DNA from: Pseudomonas fragi
Lineage (GTDB): Bacteria; Pseudomonadota; Gammaproteobacteria; Pseudomonadales; Pseudomonadaceae
DNA: 64,000 bases
NCBI RefSeq assembly: GCF_900105835.1
Contig: NZ_LT629783.1
Span: 4,238,501 to 4,302,500, forward strand
Reading direction: 5' to 3'
In this document: positions 48,938-58,122 of the stretch, piece by piece
How positions within the stretch are numbered: the stretch's first letter is position 1
Layout of the letters: every line of letters starts with the position of its first letter
Program-made: the position numbers and the translations under genes
Notes under the pieces: generated by a model
Databases searched by the model: none
Seen by the model: only the letters and a program-made list of their open reading frames with translations
Told to the model about the DNA's origin: nothing

Positions 48938-49687
48938 ATGCGTATTTATAGCTATCTCTTTCTGATGATGGGTTGCCTTGGGGGGGCAAGCGCTTCACCT
49001 GCGATCAATCCAGGGCCGATGTTCGGCTTTCTGGATGACGGCAAAAGCGCGGTCCTCAAGCGTATTTACAATTCTGGAACCAGTACCGCATTTGTCAAAG
49101 TGGTGGTTCAGGAAATCACCTATGACGCCAGTGGCCAGCCTGTAGAGCAACCGCCCAAGGCCCTGTCGGCGGCGCCCCTGGCGCAGCAGAACACCTTGCT
49201 GGCCAGCCCGGCACGGATGATTATTCCAGCCAACGGCATGCAATCCACCCGGTTGTTGTTTATGGGCAGTCGGGCACAAGAGCGCTATTACCGGGTTCGT
49301 TTTATTCCTGTGCTGCCGTCCAGTGCCGACAGTTTTGATCAAAGTGCAGATGATCAGCAGGCCTACAAGAACACCCTGGCGGCGCAAGTCACGTTATTAA
49401 CCGGCTTTGGCACGCTGTTGTTTGTTCGCCCGGACAAGGTTGTTTTTGATACGCGGTTAAAAGACGAAAAAGATACTTACAGTGTTCACAATGCCGGTAA
49501 CAGTGTCATTGCACTGGACTTCGTTAAAACCTGCCACGTTGAAATAACCACGCAGTGTTCGGCCATTGCCCAACATTATGTCTTGCCGGGCAGAACTTAT
49601 ACGTTCACTAAAGAGCCTGACAAGGTCCACAGTTTTGTCCTTCAAGAAGGCCGTGCCGAGCGCACGATATCGTTCAGCACGACCTGA
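48938..49687 (+). CDS. CFA/I (CS1)-type fimbrial chaperone
   Basis: A 249-residue periplasmic pilus chaperone: signal peptide to about residue 19 (GGASA then SPAINPGPMFGFLDDG), then two immunoglobulin-like domains. The PARMIIPANGMQSTRLLF stretch holds the conserved arginine/strand used for donor-strand complementation, and AQVTLLTGFGTLLFVRPDKV is the domain junction. It is of the alternate chaperone class (CfaA, CooB, CblB), not PapD. First gene in the order chaperone, pilin, usher, tip, the same as cfaABCE. Confidence 0.85.
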   Translation: MRIYSYLFLMMGCLGGASASPAINPGPMFGFLDDGKSAVLKRIYNSGTSTAFVKVVVQEITYDASGQPVEQPPKALSAAPLAQQNTLLASPARMIIPANGMQSTRLLFMGSRAQERYYRVRFIPVLPSSADSFDQSADDQQAYKNTLAAQVTLLTGFGTLLFVRPDKVVFDTRLKDEKDTYSVHNAGNSVIALDFVKTCHVEITTQCSAIAQHYVLPGRTYTFTKEPDKVHSFVLQEGRAERTISFSTT

Positions 49688-49746
49688 GAGTTGATCACCG
49701 ATAAATGTTTCACCCCTAACTATAAACCTGAAAAAAGGAAGTAAAA

Positions 49747-50277
49747 ATGCAACGCACTTTTATGGCTACTGTGAGTCCATTGGCTCTTGCCTTGTTTGCC
49801 ACCCTGGGCGCTACACATGTTTCGGCGGCTGACCCTGTCGAAGTGCAAGTTCAGTTGGTCGCGAGTGTTCCATCGAGCTCGTTCTATGTTGTACCCGCTG
49901 ATACTGGCTGGATCGGCGTGCCACAGCGCATGGAGTGGACGCCTGATCCGGTCTCGCCCGGTGGCGGCAAGTTGAGCACCTTGCGTAAAGCCTTTGATGT
50001 AAAAAACAGCTCAGGGGCTATTGCTGCGCGCTTGACCGACAGCGGCGGCGCTTACCTGTATGCAGGGACCGGCATGGTGCCCCTGGAAGTTAAATTCAAT
50101 AATATGGAACTTAATTCCACCGCCAATCAGGAAGTTGTCAGCGCCACTGAAGCGGCCGCCGGTAAACGTGTGGATCTGACCATTGCAACGGTTTATACCG
50201 GCAGTGCAATCCCGCCCGGCGAATATACCGGTATCGTCAATATGACGTTTGATGCAGTTGCCCCTGCGGCCATTTAA
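49747..50277 (+). CDS. CS1-type major pilin subunit
   Basis: A 176-residue pilin with a signal peptide ending near residue 27 (GATHVSA then ADPVEVQVQLVA). The mature protein lacks cysteines, and its opening PVEVQVQLVASVPSS is the donor strand that fills the neighbouring subunit, as in CfaB/CooA/CblA. The end ...EYTGIVNMTFDA fits the family. GGAAG lies 7 bases before ATG 49747. A strong hairpin downstream (50317) probably keeps this message at a higher level than the usher. Confidence 0.88.
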   Translation: MQRTFMATVSPLALALFATLGATHVSAADPVEVQVQLVASVPSSSFYVVPADTGWIGVPQRMEWTPDPVSPGGGKLSTLRKAFDVKNSSGAIAARLTDSGGAYLYAGTGMVPLEVKFNNMELNSTANQEVVSATEAAAGKRVDLTIATVYTGSAIPPGEYTGIVNMTFDAVAPAAI

Positions 50278-50316
50278 AACGTCTCTGCTCACTGACACGT
50301 TCTAACGCTCTCTTTT

Positions 50317-50354
50317 CAGGCAGTCGACTGGCGCTTGACGCTTGCGCCTGCCTG
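50317..50354 (+). other. Hairpin between pilin and usher genes
   Basis: CAGGCA (50317-50322) pairs with TGCCTG (50349-50354), and GGCGC (50330-50334) with GCGCC (50344-50348). No T-run follows, so it likely stabilises the pilin message or partly stops transcription. Confidence 0.6.
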
Positions 50355-50422
50355 GAAATAGAGGTGTGCAGTTTTATATAAACGATGTCCGTTCGTTTGG
50401 ATAACTACAATTGAACTCTGCA

Positions 50423-52930
50423 ATGGCTCGTGCCCTGATAGTGTGCTGCTCGATATTAATGACGGGCGGCGTTATGGCTGAAGTTAAAGCGCCGTCAACC
50501 CTGGGAGTGTTAAGTCAGGCAGAACAGTTGCCGGCCGGCTTTCAGGAACACTTCTTTGATGTGCCTCTGGCGGTGCGTGTCGATGTCAACGCACAGTTGC
50601 TCGGGGATGCACTGGTGGTGCTTGGTCGCGATGAAACCATCCGCCTGCTGAGCTTTACCGATACCCAGGCCAGCGCCTTGCCCGAGGCCGATCGTGCCCA
50701 GTGGCTGGCGCAATTGTCCACGCCGACGGCTCTGGGCAGTTGCACCGCGAACTGTGGCAATGGCCTGGTGGCCTTGCATTACAACCTGCAGGACTCGCAG
50801 TTTTCGATTTTGACCGACGCGGTAGAGCGGGAGCGCGCACCCGCCCAGTACCATGCCCTGCCCGAAGACGGCAGTGATGGCCTGATTTTGCACAATCAGT
50901 TGAACATCGCCCGCAGTGGCGGCTCCCAGGCTGGCACGGCAGCACGCTATAACGTCCAGGCCTCGAGCAGCCTCGGCAACTGGACCCAGGTGGCTTCGGC
51001 CGAACTGGCGCGAACCGGTGAACCCGGTGCCCCCACCTATCACTCCCTGAACCAGCTTTACGGCCAGCGCGAGTTCGCCGGCAACTTTTTCCGCCTGGGC
51101 TATTTCACCCCCGACGCACTGGGTGTGTATCGCCGGCCCCGCAATTTTGGCGCCAGCCCGGACACCACGCTGGGTTTCATGTATGGCACCAGCGACAGCC
51201 TGGCGGTCAGCAACGCCAGCCCCAGTACCTACCCCATTTATGTCACGCCAAGCCGGCAGGGCCTGGTCGAGGTGTACCGCGACGGCGTGCTGATTTACAG
51301 CCAGGCGGTTGCCAGCGGCTTGCAGACCCTGGACACCCGGCGTTTGCCCGGTGGTATCTACCCGGTGCAGGTGCGTCTGCTCGAGGATGGCCAAGTGACG
51401 TCCACGACCGAAGAAATGATCTACAAACCCACCAACTGGCGTAATGCCGATCAACCCTGGCGTTACAGCGTTTTTGCCGGGAAACGCCGCCAGTTGTTGA
51501 ACAACTGGGGTGATGACGTGCAATACGATCAGGGGCTGACTTACGGTGCCCTGGTCAATTACCTGCTGCACCCGCGAGTGATTCTGGGGGTTGATGCCCA
51601 GCGCGTCGCGCAAAAAATGCAATACGGCAGCTCGCTCGACTGGGGCCTGTCAGACCATTTCAGCCTCTACAGCAATGTGTATCAAACGGCTGGCTACGGC
51701 ACAGGCATGGACCTGCAGGCGCGTTACCAATATCACGGCGGCAGTGCGATGTTTTCTCACTCGCGGTCCTGGCTGGATACGCGCAACGATATTGATTACC
51801 TGGACACCGTCGCGGTTCGCCCCAGGAGCCGCTACAACGGCCGTACGCAAAACACGGCGGTGTCCTTGACCCAGCGCCTGAGCGCGAGCAGCAGCCTGAC
51901 CGGCCGGGTCAGCCACAGCAGTGGCAACACCAACGGTACCGGCGTTGATCTGAGCTGGATCCGCAGCAGCAAGTTGTTTGGCAGTGATGTGCACTGGCAG
52001 GTATCGCTGTTCGACCGCCCGGCCACCCTCAGCACCGGGAACCAGCGTAACCGCGGCATCGACCTGAGCATCAACCTGGCGCTGGGCAAGCCGGCCGGCA
52101 GCCTGTCGGCCAGTATCGGCAGCCGTACTGCGCGTGATGGCGCACGCGAACTCAATGGCTCGCTGGGCTACAACAAGACCCTTGAAGGCGACTTCTTCAA
52201 AAGCTATTCCACCGGCCTTACCGCCGACAGTTATGGCGTGGGCCTCAATGCCTCGACCCAGTTTGAAACCCCTGAACTCAACGGCGATGCCTACGCCCAG
52301 CGGTCGTCCTATGACGGTGAGTTCAGCGGTGGCTTGAACATCAACAGTACCGTGGCCGCTGGCGCGGGCGCCCTGGCGGCCAGCGGCAGTTTTTACGGCG
52401 GTGACGGGGCAATGATTGTCGACCTCGACTCGGATATCGACAACCTGGTGTTGCGTGCCGATGACATGGGCGGCAGCTATGGTGCCCAGCTCAAGCCCGG
52501 TCGCAACATGGTGCCGGTGGCGGCTTACAAAAGTGGCACGGTGCACTTCGATTTTACGGGCAATGATGCCCATGCCGCGTCCATCCAGCCGCCACACGCG
52601 CGTTATCACCTCAATAAAGGCGGTGTGCTGTACCAGCAGGTGCGGGTGCTTAAAACCGTGTCGGTACTTGGCCGGGTGGTCGACCCCCAGGGTCGCCCGA
52701 TGGCGGGCGCTCATATTCTCAATCACGCCAGCAGCGGGGTCAGCGAGGCCGACGGGTTCTTTGTGCTGGAGATGAGCGAGTCGTCACCCAGCCTGCAAAT
52801 ACATCATCGGGGGCAACCGGCCTGCAATGTTGTGCTGGAACCCGACCGGCACAAGCGGGAAAACAATGTGTTGCTGGTGGCCGATATCGTCTGTCGCGCA
52901 GCTTCACTGGGGGTCGCCAAGGGGGCATGA
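50423..52930 (+). CDS. CS1-type outer-membrane usher
   Basis: An 835-residue usher (CfaC/CooC/CblC class) that exports and joins pilin subunits. Signal peptide (ARALIVCCSILMTGGVMAEV), N-terminal periplasmic domain, a large barrel (about 130-700; GTAARYNVQASSSLGNWTQV and YSVFAGKRRQLLNNWGDDVQ) and C-terminal domains including a carboxypeptidase-like fold (VLGRVVDPQGRPMAGAHILN). I prefer ATG 50423 to TTG 50411; neither has a good ribosome site, which suggests low translation. Usual length for the class. Confidence 0.85.
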   Translation: MARALIVCCSILMTGGVMAEVKAPSTLGVLSQAEQLPAGFQEHFFDVPLAVRVDVNAQLLGDALVVLGRDETIRLLSFTDTQASALPEADRAQWLAQLSTPTALGSCTANCGNGLVALHYNLQDSQFSILTDAVERERAPAQYHALPEDGSDGLILHNQLNIARSGGSQAGTAARYNVQASSSLGNWTQVASAELARTGEPGAPTYHSLNQLYGQREFAGNFFRLGYFTPDALGVYRRPRNFGASPDTTLGFMYGTSDSLAVSNASPSTYPIYVTPSRQGLVEVYRDGVLIYSQAVASGLQTLDTRRLPGGIYPVQVRLLEDGQVTSTTEEMIYKPTNWRNADQPWRYSVFAGKRRQLLNNWGDDVQYDQGLTYGALVNYLLHPRVILGVDAQRVAQKMQYGSSLDWGLSDHFSLYSNVYQTAGYGTGMDLQARYQYHGGSAMFSHSRSWLDTRNDIDYLDTVAVRPRSRYNGRTQNTAVSLTQRLSASSSLTGRVSHSSGNTNGTGVDLSWIRSSKLFGSDVHWQVSLFDRPATLSTGNQRNRGIDLSINLALGKPAGSLSASIGSRTARDGARELNGSLGYNKTLEGDFFKSYSTGLTADSYGVGLNASTQFETPELNGDAYAQRSSYDGEFSGGLNINSTVAAGAGALAASGSFYGGDGAMIVDLDSDIDNLVLRADDMGGSYGAQLKPGRNMVPVAAYKSGTVHFDFTGNDAHAASIQPPHARYHLNKGGVLYQQVRVLKTVSVLGRVVDPQGRPMAGAHILNHASSGVSEADGFFVLEMSESSPSLQIHHRGQPACNVVLEPDRHKRENNVLLVADIVCRAASLGVAKGA

Positions 52931-53015
52931 GGGGCGCCACCGGGGGCTGTGTACGAGGGAGGATGCCGGGAACACAAGGAGGGTGTGATTATTATTTTCG
53001 AGACGAGTAATCATT

Positions 53016-54293
53016 ATGCGGATGTCACGACTGTTTGAATCAACACGCCTCCTGTACTACGCACTGGCGCTGCTGTTGATGGGCCATGCGTTACAGGCTT
53101 CAGGCTACGATAAAACCATCGAGGCGGTGTACAAGCCCGACCCGAACAACCCGAGCCAAAAAACCTTTGTCATCGTCACGCCTGGGGAAGGCCATTGCGG
53201 AGGGCGGCCTACGCCTTGCCCAGGAGCCCTGGGCGTGAGTTTACCCATTGTGTTTGAGTCTGCGGCGGGAATTGATGCGTCAACCAACGCGCTCAACCCA
53301 AGGCAGGGAGCCTATTTAAAGATCCCCCTGAGTTGGCGCAGCGTCATGCTCACCAACACCCGGACGGGCTCGCAGGCAGAGTTGAAAGTGCGTGCGATGG
53401 CATTTGGCGCCCGCTATGTGTTGATCAAACCGGCAGCCGAATTGTCCCCCGGTGGTCCGACCGCGCCTTATCTGGGGCACGGCCTGCTGTGGCAGGGCGG
53501 TACCTGGCATGAATCCGTGCAGCCGTGCTATTCGTCCCGACTGTGGTATCTGGCTGCCAAAGTGCATGAGTTTTTCTGGCGTTATTCCAGTAATGATACC
53601 TGTACTAAAAAAGCACTGTTCGATATCCCCGGCCCTTTTATTTATAACCGGGCCGAAACCGGTTTTGAGTTTGCAATGCCCAACCCGCTGGAGATGGAGC
53701 CCGGTGAGTATACGGCCACCACGCTATACAGCCTGGGGCCGGGCCAGGATTTTGATATGGGCGACCTGATGCTGCCCTCCGACAACCAGATCGCGCTCAA
53801 CTTCAAGTTTGTGGTGCACAGTGCGTTGACGGTGGACTTCCCCCCGGGTGCGCAACGGGCAGTTCTGCAACCGCGCGAAGGCTGGCAGGGCTGGCTGAAC
53901 TCGGGGCGGCGGCCGCCAGCCTTGAGTGCCTGGCAAGACTTCAGGTTGTCGGCGTCCAGTAACTTCAGGATGTATCTGGACTGTCAGTATTTGATAGGGA
54001 CCGACTGCGGCATTTACGCCGAATCGGCCACGCAAAATACCAAGGTGGCGGTCAATACCACGGTGAGTTTTCCGGCCGGCATCACCCTGATGCCGGGCAA
54101 GCAACCGGCGTTCAAGGTGCCCTTGGCGCAGGGCATCCACAATGCGGTGAGCTTTGCAGTCGATGGCGTGCAAATGTCGCAGCGGGCCATGCTGAACTAT
54201 GAAATCACACCTGAGGTGACGGCGTTGATGGTTGAAAACCCCGGCAGTACTTACAGCGGCGTCGTCACGATTGTATTTGATGCCAATACCTGA
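53016..54293 (+). CDS. CS1-type tip adhesin / minor subunit, first copy
   Basis: A 425-residue secreted protein related to CfaE/CooD/CblD. Signal peptide to about residue 29 (MGHALQASGYDKTIEAVYKP). N-terminal adhesin half with four cysteines (HCGGRPTPCPG, VQPCYSSRLW, SNDTCTKKALF), then a pilin-like half: NPLEMEPGEYTATTLYSLGP, GPGQDFDMGD, PPGAQRAVLQPREGWQGWLN, ending ENPGSTYSGVVTIVFDAN. Paralogue of the next gene. No pilin-type donor strand is needed at a tip, so it should cap the fibre and bind the receptor. Confidence 0.82.
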   Translation: MRMSRLFESTRLLYYALALLLMGHALQASGYDKTIEAVYKPDPNNPSQKTFVIVTPGEGHCGGRPTPCPGALGVSLPIVFESAAGIDASTNALNPRQGAYLKIPLSWRSVMLTNTRTGSQAELKVRAMAFGARYVLIKPAAELSPGGPTAPYLGHGLLWQGGTWHESVQPCYSSRLWYLAAKVHEFFWRYSSNDTCTKKALFDIPGPFIYNRAETGFEFAMPNPLEMEPGEYTATTLYSLGPGQDFDMGDLMLPSDNQIALNFKFVVHSALTVDFPPGAQRAVLQPREGWQGWLNSGRRPPALSAWQDFRLSASSNFRMYLDCQYLIGTDCGIYAESATQNTKVAVNTTVSFPAGITLMPGKQPAFKVPLAQGIHNAVSFAVDGVQMSQRAMLNYEITPEVTALMVENPGSTYSGVVTIVFDANT

Positions 54294-54406
54294 GGCCGCA
54301 TTGGCCTTGCACGTCGGCCGCCGTAATTGCACCGTTGCAGCGGCCGTGTCGCCCTGGCGTTGAGCGCAGGGCATTTATCGTTATTCGCCATGGGAGAACG
54401 CACACC

Positions 54407-55660
54407 GTGCGAGCGTTGATTTTTTTTAAGTTGCCGGCCTTTTTTTTTACAACGGTTACCAGTGTGTGCGTGCAACTGCTGTTTGCGGGTACGCCTTTGG
54501 CGGCGGCGGAGCAATTGATTACCGCCGTGTTTAGCCCCGATCATCACAACCCTTCCCACAACCGGTTTATCAACACCACTCCGGTCGCCGGGTATTGCCT
54601 TATCTTGCCTGGCCAATGCGCCGCCAACGGTTTTTCCAGTGTCAATTTCCCGGTGGATTTTGATGCCTCGCAAGAACTCGACCCGCAGGAGGCGCTGGCT
54701 GACAGGCGTAAAGCGGCTTATATGCGGGTGCCGTCGAACTTTCGCAATGTGACCATCACCCACGATCAAACCGGGCAGAGCGCACAGGTGCAATGGCGGA
54801 TTTCCGGGTTTGGCGGGCGGTATATCCTCAGTAGTGGCACCTGGCATGGTCACCTGTGGGGCTCCTCCTGGGTCACGGCGCCCAGCCCCTGCACTTATGG
54901 CGGGGTGGGCAGTGGCAACGCCACGTTTTACGACTACTTCTGGAAAGTGCCGCAGAGTGCGACAACGGCCTGCGTAAAACTGCCCAAGGTGCAGATCCCG
55001 ACACCGTTTCGATACCGCAACATGAACATCAGCTACGAGCTACATACCCCCAACCCCCTGAGCATGGAGATGGGCACTTATTCGGGCAGCATCACCTATG
55101 GCATCGGCCCCGGCCAGGACTTTGATTTCGGCGACCGCATGGTGGCCAGCGATGACCGCATCACGTTCACGTTCAAGCTCACGGTCAACCACCTGCTCAG
55201 CCTTGATTTTTCCCCCGGTGCGCAGCGAGCCGTGCTGCAACCCGCGCAGGGCTGGCAAGGCTGGCTGGCCAGCGGTCGAACAGCACCTGCGCTGTTTGCC
55301 GACCATGATTTCAAGATTTCTAGCTCCGGGCGCTTCAAGGTCTACCTGGAGTGCAAGTACGCCTTTGCGCAGACCTGCGGTATTCGTGCGTCAGCCCAGC
55401 AACAGCTGACGGCGGGGGTTGATATTCAATTGTCCCTGCCCGCCGGCATTGCGCTCGAGGCCAGTGGCCAGCCTGCACGGCGGATTCCGCTGCAGGCCGG
55501 GGCGCACAACGCCGTGGTGTTCAAGACCCTGAGCAGCCAGTTTGATCGCAAGGCCACCCTGCACTACAGGGTGCAAAGTGCCTCCACCGAACAGATGGTC
55601 AAGTACCCCGGCAGTACATTCACGGGCAATGCCACAATCATTTTTGATGCCAATATTTAA
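54407..55660 (+). CDS. CS1-type tip adhesin / minor subunit, second copy
   Basis: A 417-residue paralogue of the preceding protein. Signal peptide to about residue 36 (LLFAGTPLAAAEQLITAVFS). Shared blocks with the first copy: NPLSMEMGTYSGSITYGIGP, GPGQDFDFGD, SPGAQRAVLQPAQGWQGWLA and the last KYPGSTFTGNATIIFDAN. The N-terminal, receptor-facing half is much less alike (for example FRNVTITHDQTGQSAQVQWR), so the two copies may bind different targets. Start GTG 54407, 9 bases after GGGAGA. Two tip genes in one CS1 operon is unusual. Confidence 0.82.
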   Translation: MRALIFFKLPAFFFTTVTSVCVQLLFAGTPLAAAEQLITAVFSPDHHNPSHNRFINTTPVAGYCLILPGQCAANGFSSVNFPVDFDASQELDPQEALADRRKAAYMRVPSNFRNVTITHDQTGQSAQVQWRISGFGGRYILSSGTWHGHLWGSSWVTAPSPCTYGGVGSGNATFYDYFWKVPQSATTACVKLPKVQIPTPFRYRNMNISYELHTPNPLSMEMGTYSGSITYGIGPGQDFDFGDRMVASDDRITFTFKLTVNHLLSLDFSPGAQRAVLQPAQGWQGWLASGRTAPALFADHDFKISSSGRFKVYLECKYAFAQTCGIRASAQQQLTAGVDIQLSLPAGIALEASGQPARRIPLQAGAHNAVVFKTLSSQFDRKATLHYRVQSASTEQMVKYPGSTFTGNATIIFDANI

Positions 55661-55664
55661 GTAC

Positions 55665-55700
55665 TTTGCTTGCGGGGGGGTACCTGCAAGCAAATTTATA
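55665..55700 (+). terminator. Terminator of the pilus operon
   Basis: TTTGCTTGC (55665-55673), 12-base loop with a G-run, GCAAGCAAA (55686-55694), then TTTATATT. A nine-bp perfect stem 5 bases after the last tip gene. Confidence 0.75.
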
Positions 55701-55958
55701 TTGATCAGGTGATTCCTGCCCGCCATTCACCCGGCATTCTGCACTCCGACAACGCCTGCATTAACGCAACTGTTCAAGGTGTGAAACCGTTGTGCCAGTG
55801 TTTAATAATCGTAGGAATACATGTGTTTAAACCGTGCGTCATACGCGGTTATGAGCGCATGCAACCATGACTAAGCGAGGTGCATTGTTTATTTAAATCG
55901 GTGTTTGGAATGACGGAAGATGGCACTTCATCTACTCGTTTTATAAGGCTGTAATACG

Positions 55959-56777
55959 ATGGCCCGTTACTTGATAGCTGGCGTGATGTTATTTGATGAT
56001 GAGTTGTATGAAGTTTCAGGGCTGGACACTGCTGTCGCCCCGGTGGTGCTGGGAGCGGCAGCCAGTCGCTGCTTTTCGACATTGCTTGAAGCCCAGGGTG
56101 CCATTGTCACCAAAAAGCAACTATTGCATGCGGGTTGGGAGCGTTATGGGCAGCAAGTATCTGCCAACAGTGTCAATCAATCCATCGCCCAGATCCGTCG
56201 TTGCCTGTCTACCGTAGGGCATTGTGACTATGTGGTTACAGTGCCGCGCATTGGCTACAAAATCAGCGATGCCCTGTCGATTGAACGGCTGGGCGACAGT
56301 GCCTTGCCGCCAGGAGGCGAGGGTGTGAGAGGAGGGCGAGATGTCGCGCCGTTGCCGATCACGCTCAACGATGACGTTGCACTGGTTTCGACCAAGGTGA
56401 GCCGTTGCCGGCGCTATCTGACCGTTATGGCCGGGGTTTTATTGCTCAACGGCTTTCTGGCCTTTGCCTGGCAGGCCGCGCAATTGAGCTCGCCGCTGGC
56501 GTCGGCAATAGAACTGCACTACTCGCCGCTGCCCGATACCTATAAACAACATCTGTTTTCGGCGCCGGGTTTAAACATCACGCCTGAGCGAATCAATGCC
56601 CATATGTTGAAGTTGAAGAATAAACCGCCTGCGTTTACGGCCCTGGCGAGTTATGCGTATGTGTATTTGAATGGTGCGCTAAGGGATAACGCGTATGGCT
56701 ACTTCTTATGCCGCGACCCGATTGAAGTCAGTGTGTCGGGGTGTATTTCCTATTTTGTCCTGGATGAGTCCGAGTAA
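55959..56777 (+). CDS. Membrane-bound winged-helix regulator, ToxR/CadC/PsaE-like
   Basis: A 272-residue one-component regulator. Cytoplasmic OmpR-type winged helix (about 10-105; LLEAQGAIVTKKQLLHAGWE, SANSVNQSIAQIRRCLSTVG, YVVTVPRIGYKI), a linker, one membrane span (about 149-170; LTVMAGVLLLNGFLAFAWQA) and a periplasmic domain of about 100 residues with two cysteines (YFLCRDPIEVSVSGCISYF) that can form a disulfide. The next gene overlaps by one base and encodes a small membrane partner, as in toxRS and psaEF. Most likely controls the pilus operon just upstream. Confidence 0.8.
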   Translation: MARYLIAGVMLFDDELYEVSGLDTAVAPVVLGAAASRCFSTLLEAQGAIVTKKQLLHAGWERYGQQVSANSVNQSIAQIRRCLSTVGHCDYVVTVPRIGYKISDALSIERLGDSALPPGGEGVRGGRDVAPLPITLNDDVALVSTKVSRCRRYLTVMAGVLLLNGFLAFAWQAAQLSSPLASAIELHYSPLPDTYKQHLFSAPGLNITPERINAHMLKLKNKPPAFTALASYAYVYLNGALRDNAYGYFLCRDPIEVSVSGCISYFVLDESE

Positions 56778-57298
56778 TGGTGGCGGCAAAATGGAGCGCT
56801 CGCGGTCTGATTGTAGCCCTGTTGGTGGTTTTGCCCTGGCTGGCGGCCTCGTGGTTGTACTCGGCTGACCGGGTCGTGTGGGAATGCCATCTGGACTTTG
56901 AAATGCTGGCCATTTCAGCGGACCACACGGCTGAGCGCACCCTGGGTTCGTACAGTCAGTTCTTTCGCGGCAATGACCTGGGTTTTTCACGAATCGGCGG
57001 CCGCAAGGTGCAGGTAGCGAAGGGCGGCGATACCCATGTGTACAACTTCCACCGCTTTGTCGACTTCAAGTATGTACAGGCTGGGCCCTACCTGAAAAAT
57101 ACCGTCACCAAAATCACGCGCAAGAAGGGCGACACCCTGGATGATGACCAGGACCTGGCCTTTATGAACGCCCCGGGGGAGGACGTTTATGTTCAGGTAT
57201 TGAAACTGGGCCCCAGTACCTATTCGTTCGGACGGCTGGGCATGCCCTTGCAGATTTGCCAGGGCCGCCAGGGGTGGCTGATGCCGCGTTTGCGCTAG
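56777..57298 (+). CDS. Small membrane partner protein, ToxS/PsaF-like by position
   Basis: A 173-residue protein with an N-terminal membrane anchor (GLIVALLVVLPWLAASWLYS, about 10-29) and a periplasmic domain with two cysteines (VVWECHLDFEM, LQICQGRQGW). I see no clear sequence family; the ToxS/PsaF analogy comes from size, topology and one-base coupling (TAATG) to the membrane regulator. Probably binds and protects the regulator's periplasmic domain. Its last four bases overlap the end of the convergent peptidase gene, sharing CTAG. Confidence 0.65.
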   Translation: MVAAKWSARGLIVALLVVLPWLAASWLYSADRVVWECHLDFEMLAISADHTAERTLGSYSQFFRGNDLGFSRIGGRKVQVAKGGDTHVYNFHRFVDFKYVQAGPYLKNTVTKITRKKGDTLDDDQDLAFMNAPGEDVYVQVLKLGPSTYSFGRLGMPLQICQGRQGWLMPRLR

Positions 57299-58119
57299 GG
57301 CTGGAACGCGCCGATAAAGATCGCCGGGTCAACCCGCGCATCATTGAGGCTGACGTTCCAGTGCATGTGCGGGCCTGTGGCACGGCCCGTCGAGCCAACC
57401 TTGCCCACCACATCACCGCGGGCCAGTTGCTGGCCCACTCGGGTGTCGATTTTCGACATATGGCAGAACATGCTGATAAAGCCCTGGCCGTGGTCGACAA
57501 ACACGGTATTGCCATTGAAGAAGTAATTGCCGATCAGGATCACCTTGCCCGCTGCGGGGGTCTTGATCGGTGTGCCAGCAGGCACTGCGAAGTCGAGACC
57601 GGCGTGAGGGTTGCGCTCTTCGCCATTGAAGAAACGGCGCACGCCGAACTTGCTCGACAGCGGCCCGTTGACCGGCTTGTCCAGCAACAGGTTGCTCGGC
57701 GTGTTGGGGCTGAAGGTGCGGTAGGCCTTGATCTGGATGGCCAGTTCGTTGTCGATGCGCTTGATATCGGCCGGGTCGGGGTTAACCTGACGCTTGTTTT
57801 TCAGGGTGATGTGTTGCTCGGGGTATTTCTTGCTGCCCACGGCGAAGCTCAGGTCGCGCCCACCAGAACTGATCCGTTGGGTGCCCGGCTTGACCGTCAG
57901 CGGAATGCCGACAATGGCCCGCCAGGTGTCCTGTTCCTTGATGACCATGACCGGCTTGCCGTCATAGCTGGCCTTGGGCGCCTGGGCGCCGGTGCCCAGT
58001 TCGATCACGGCGACGCCGCCGGGTACCGGTTTGTTCAGCAGGCGGGTGATATAGCTGTCAGCTGCCTGAGCATTGAGGGTCAGGCACAGCAACAGCGCAG
58101 CAGAGAAAAAACGCGGCAT
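57295..58119 (-). CDS. M23-family metallopeptidase (LytM-type)
   Basis: A 274-residue periplasmic protein with a signal peptide (MPRFFSAALLLCLTLNAQA). The N-terminal half is a beta-domain (GGVAVIELGTGAQAPKASYD); the C-terminal M23 domain has the zinc ligands: H and D of NPHAGLDFAVP, and HMHW with the preceding H of MFCHMSK. All look intact, so it is probably an active peptidoglycan endopeptidase rather than an EnvC-like activator. It is four bases upstream of xseA's stop and has the same direction, an arrangement common in Pseudomonas. Confidence 0.88.
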   Translation of the reverse strand: MPRFFSAALLLCLTLNAQAADSYITRLLNKPVPGGVAVIELGTGAQAPKASYDGKPVMVIKEQDTWRAIVGIPLTVKPGTQRISSGGRDLSFAVGSKKYPEQHITLKNKRQVNPDPADIKRIDNELAIQIKAYRTFSPNTPSNLLLDKPVNGPLSSKFGVRRFFNGEERNPHAGLDFAVPAGTPIKTPAAGKVILIGNYFFNGNTVFVDHGQGFISMFCHMSKIDTRVGQQLARGDVVGKVGSTGRATGPHMHWNVSLNDARVDPAIFIGAFQP

Positions 58120-58122
58120 CAG

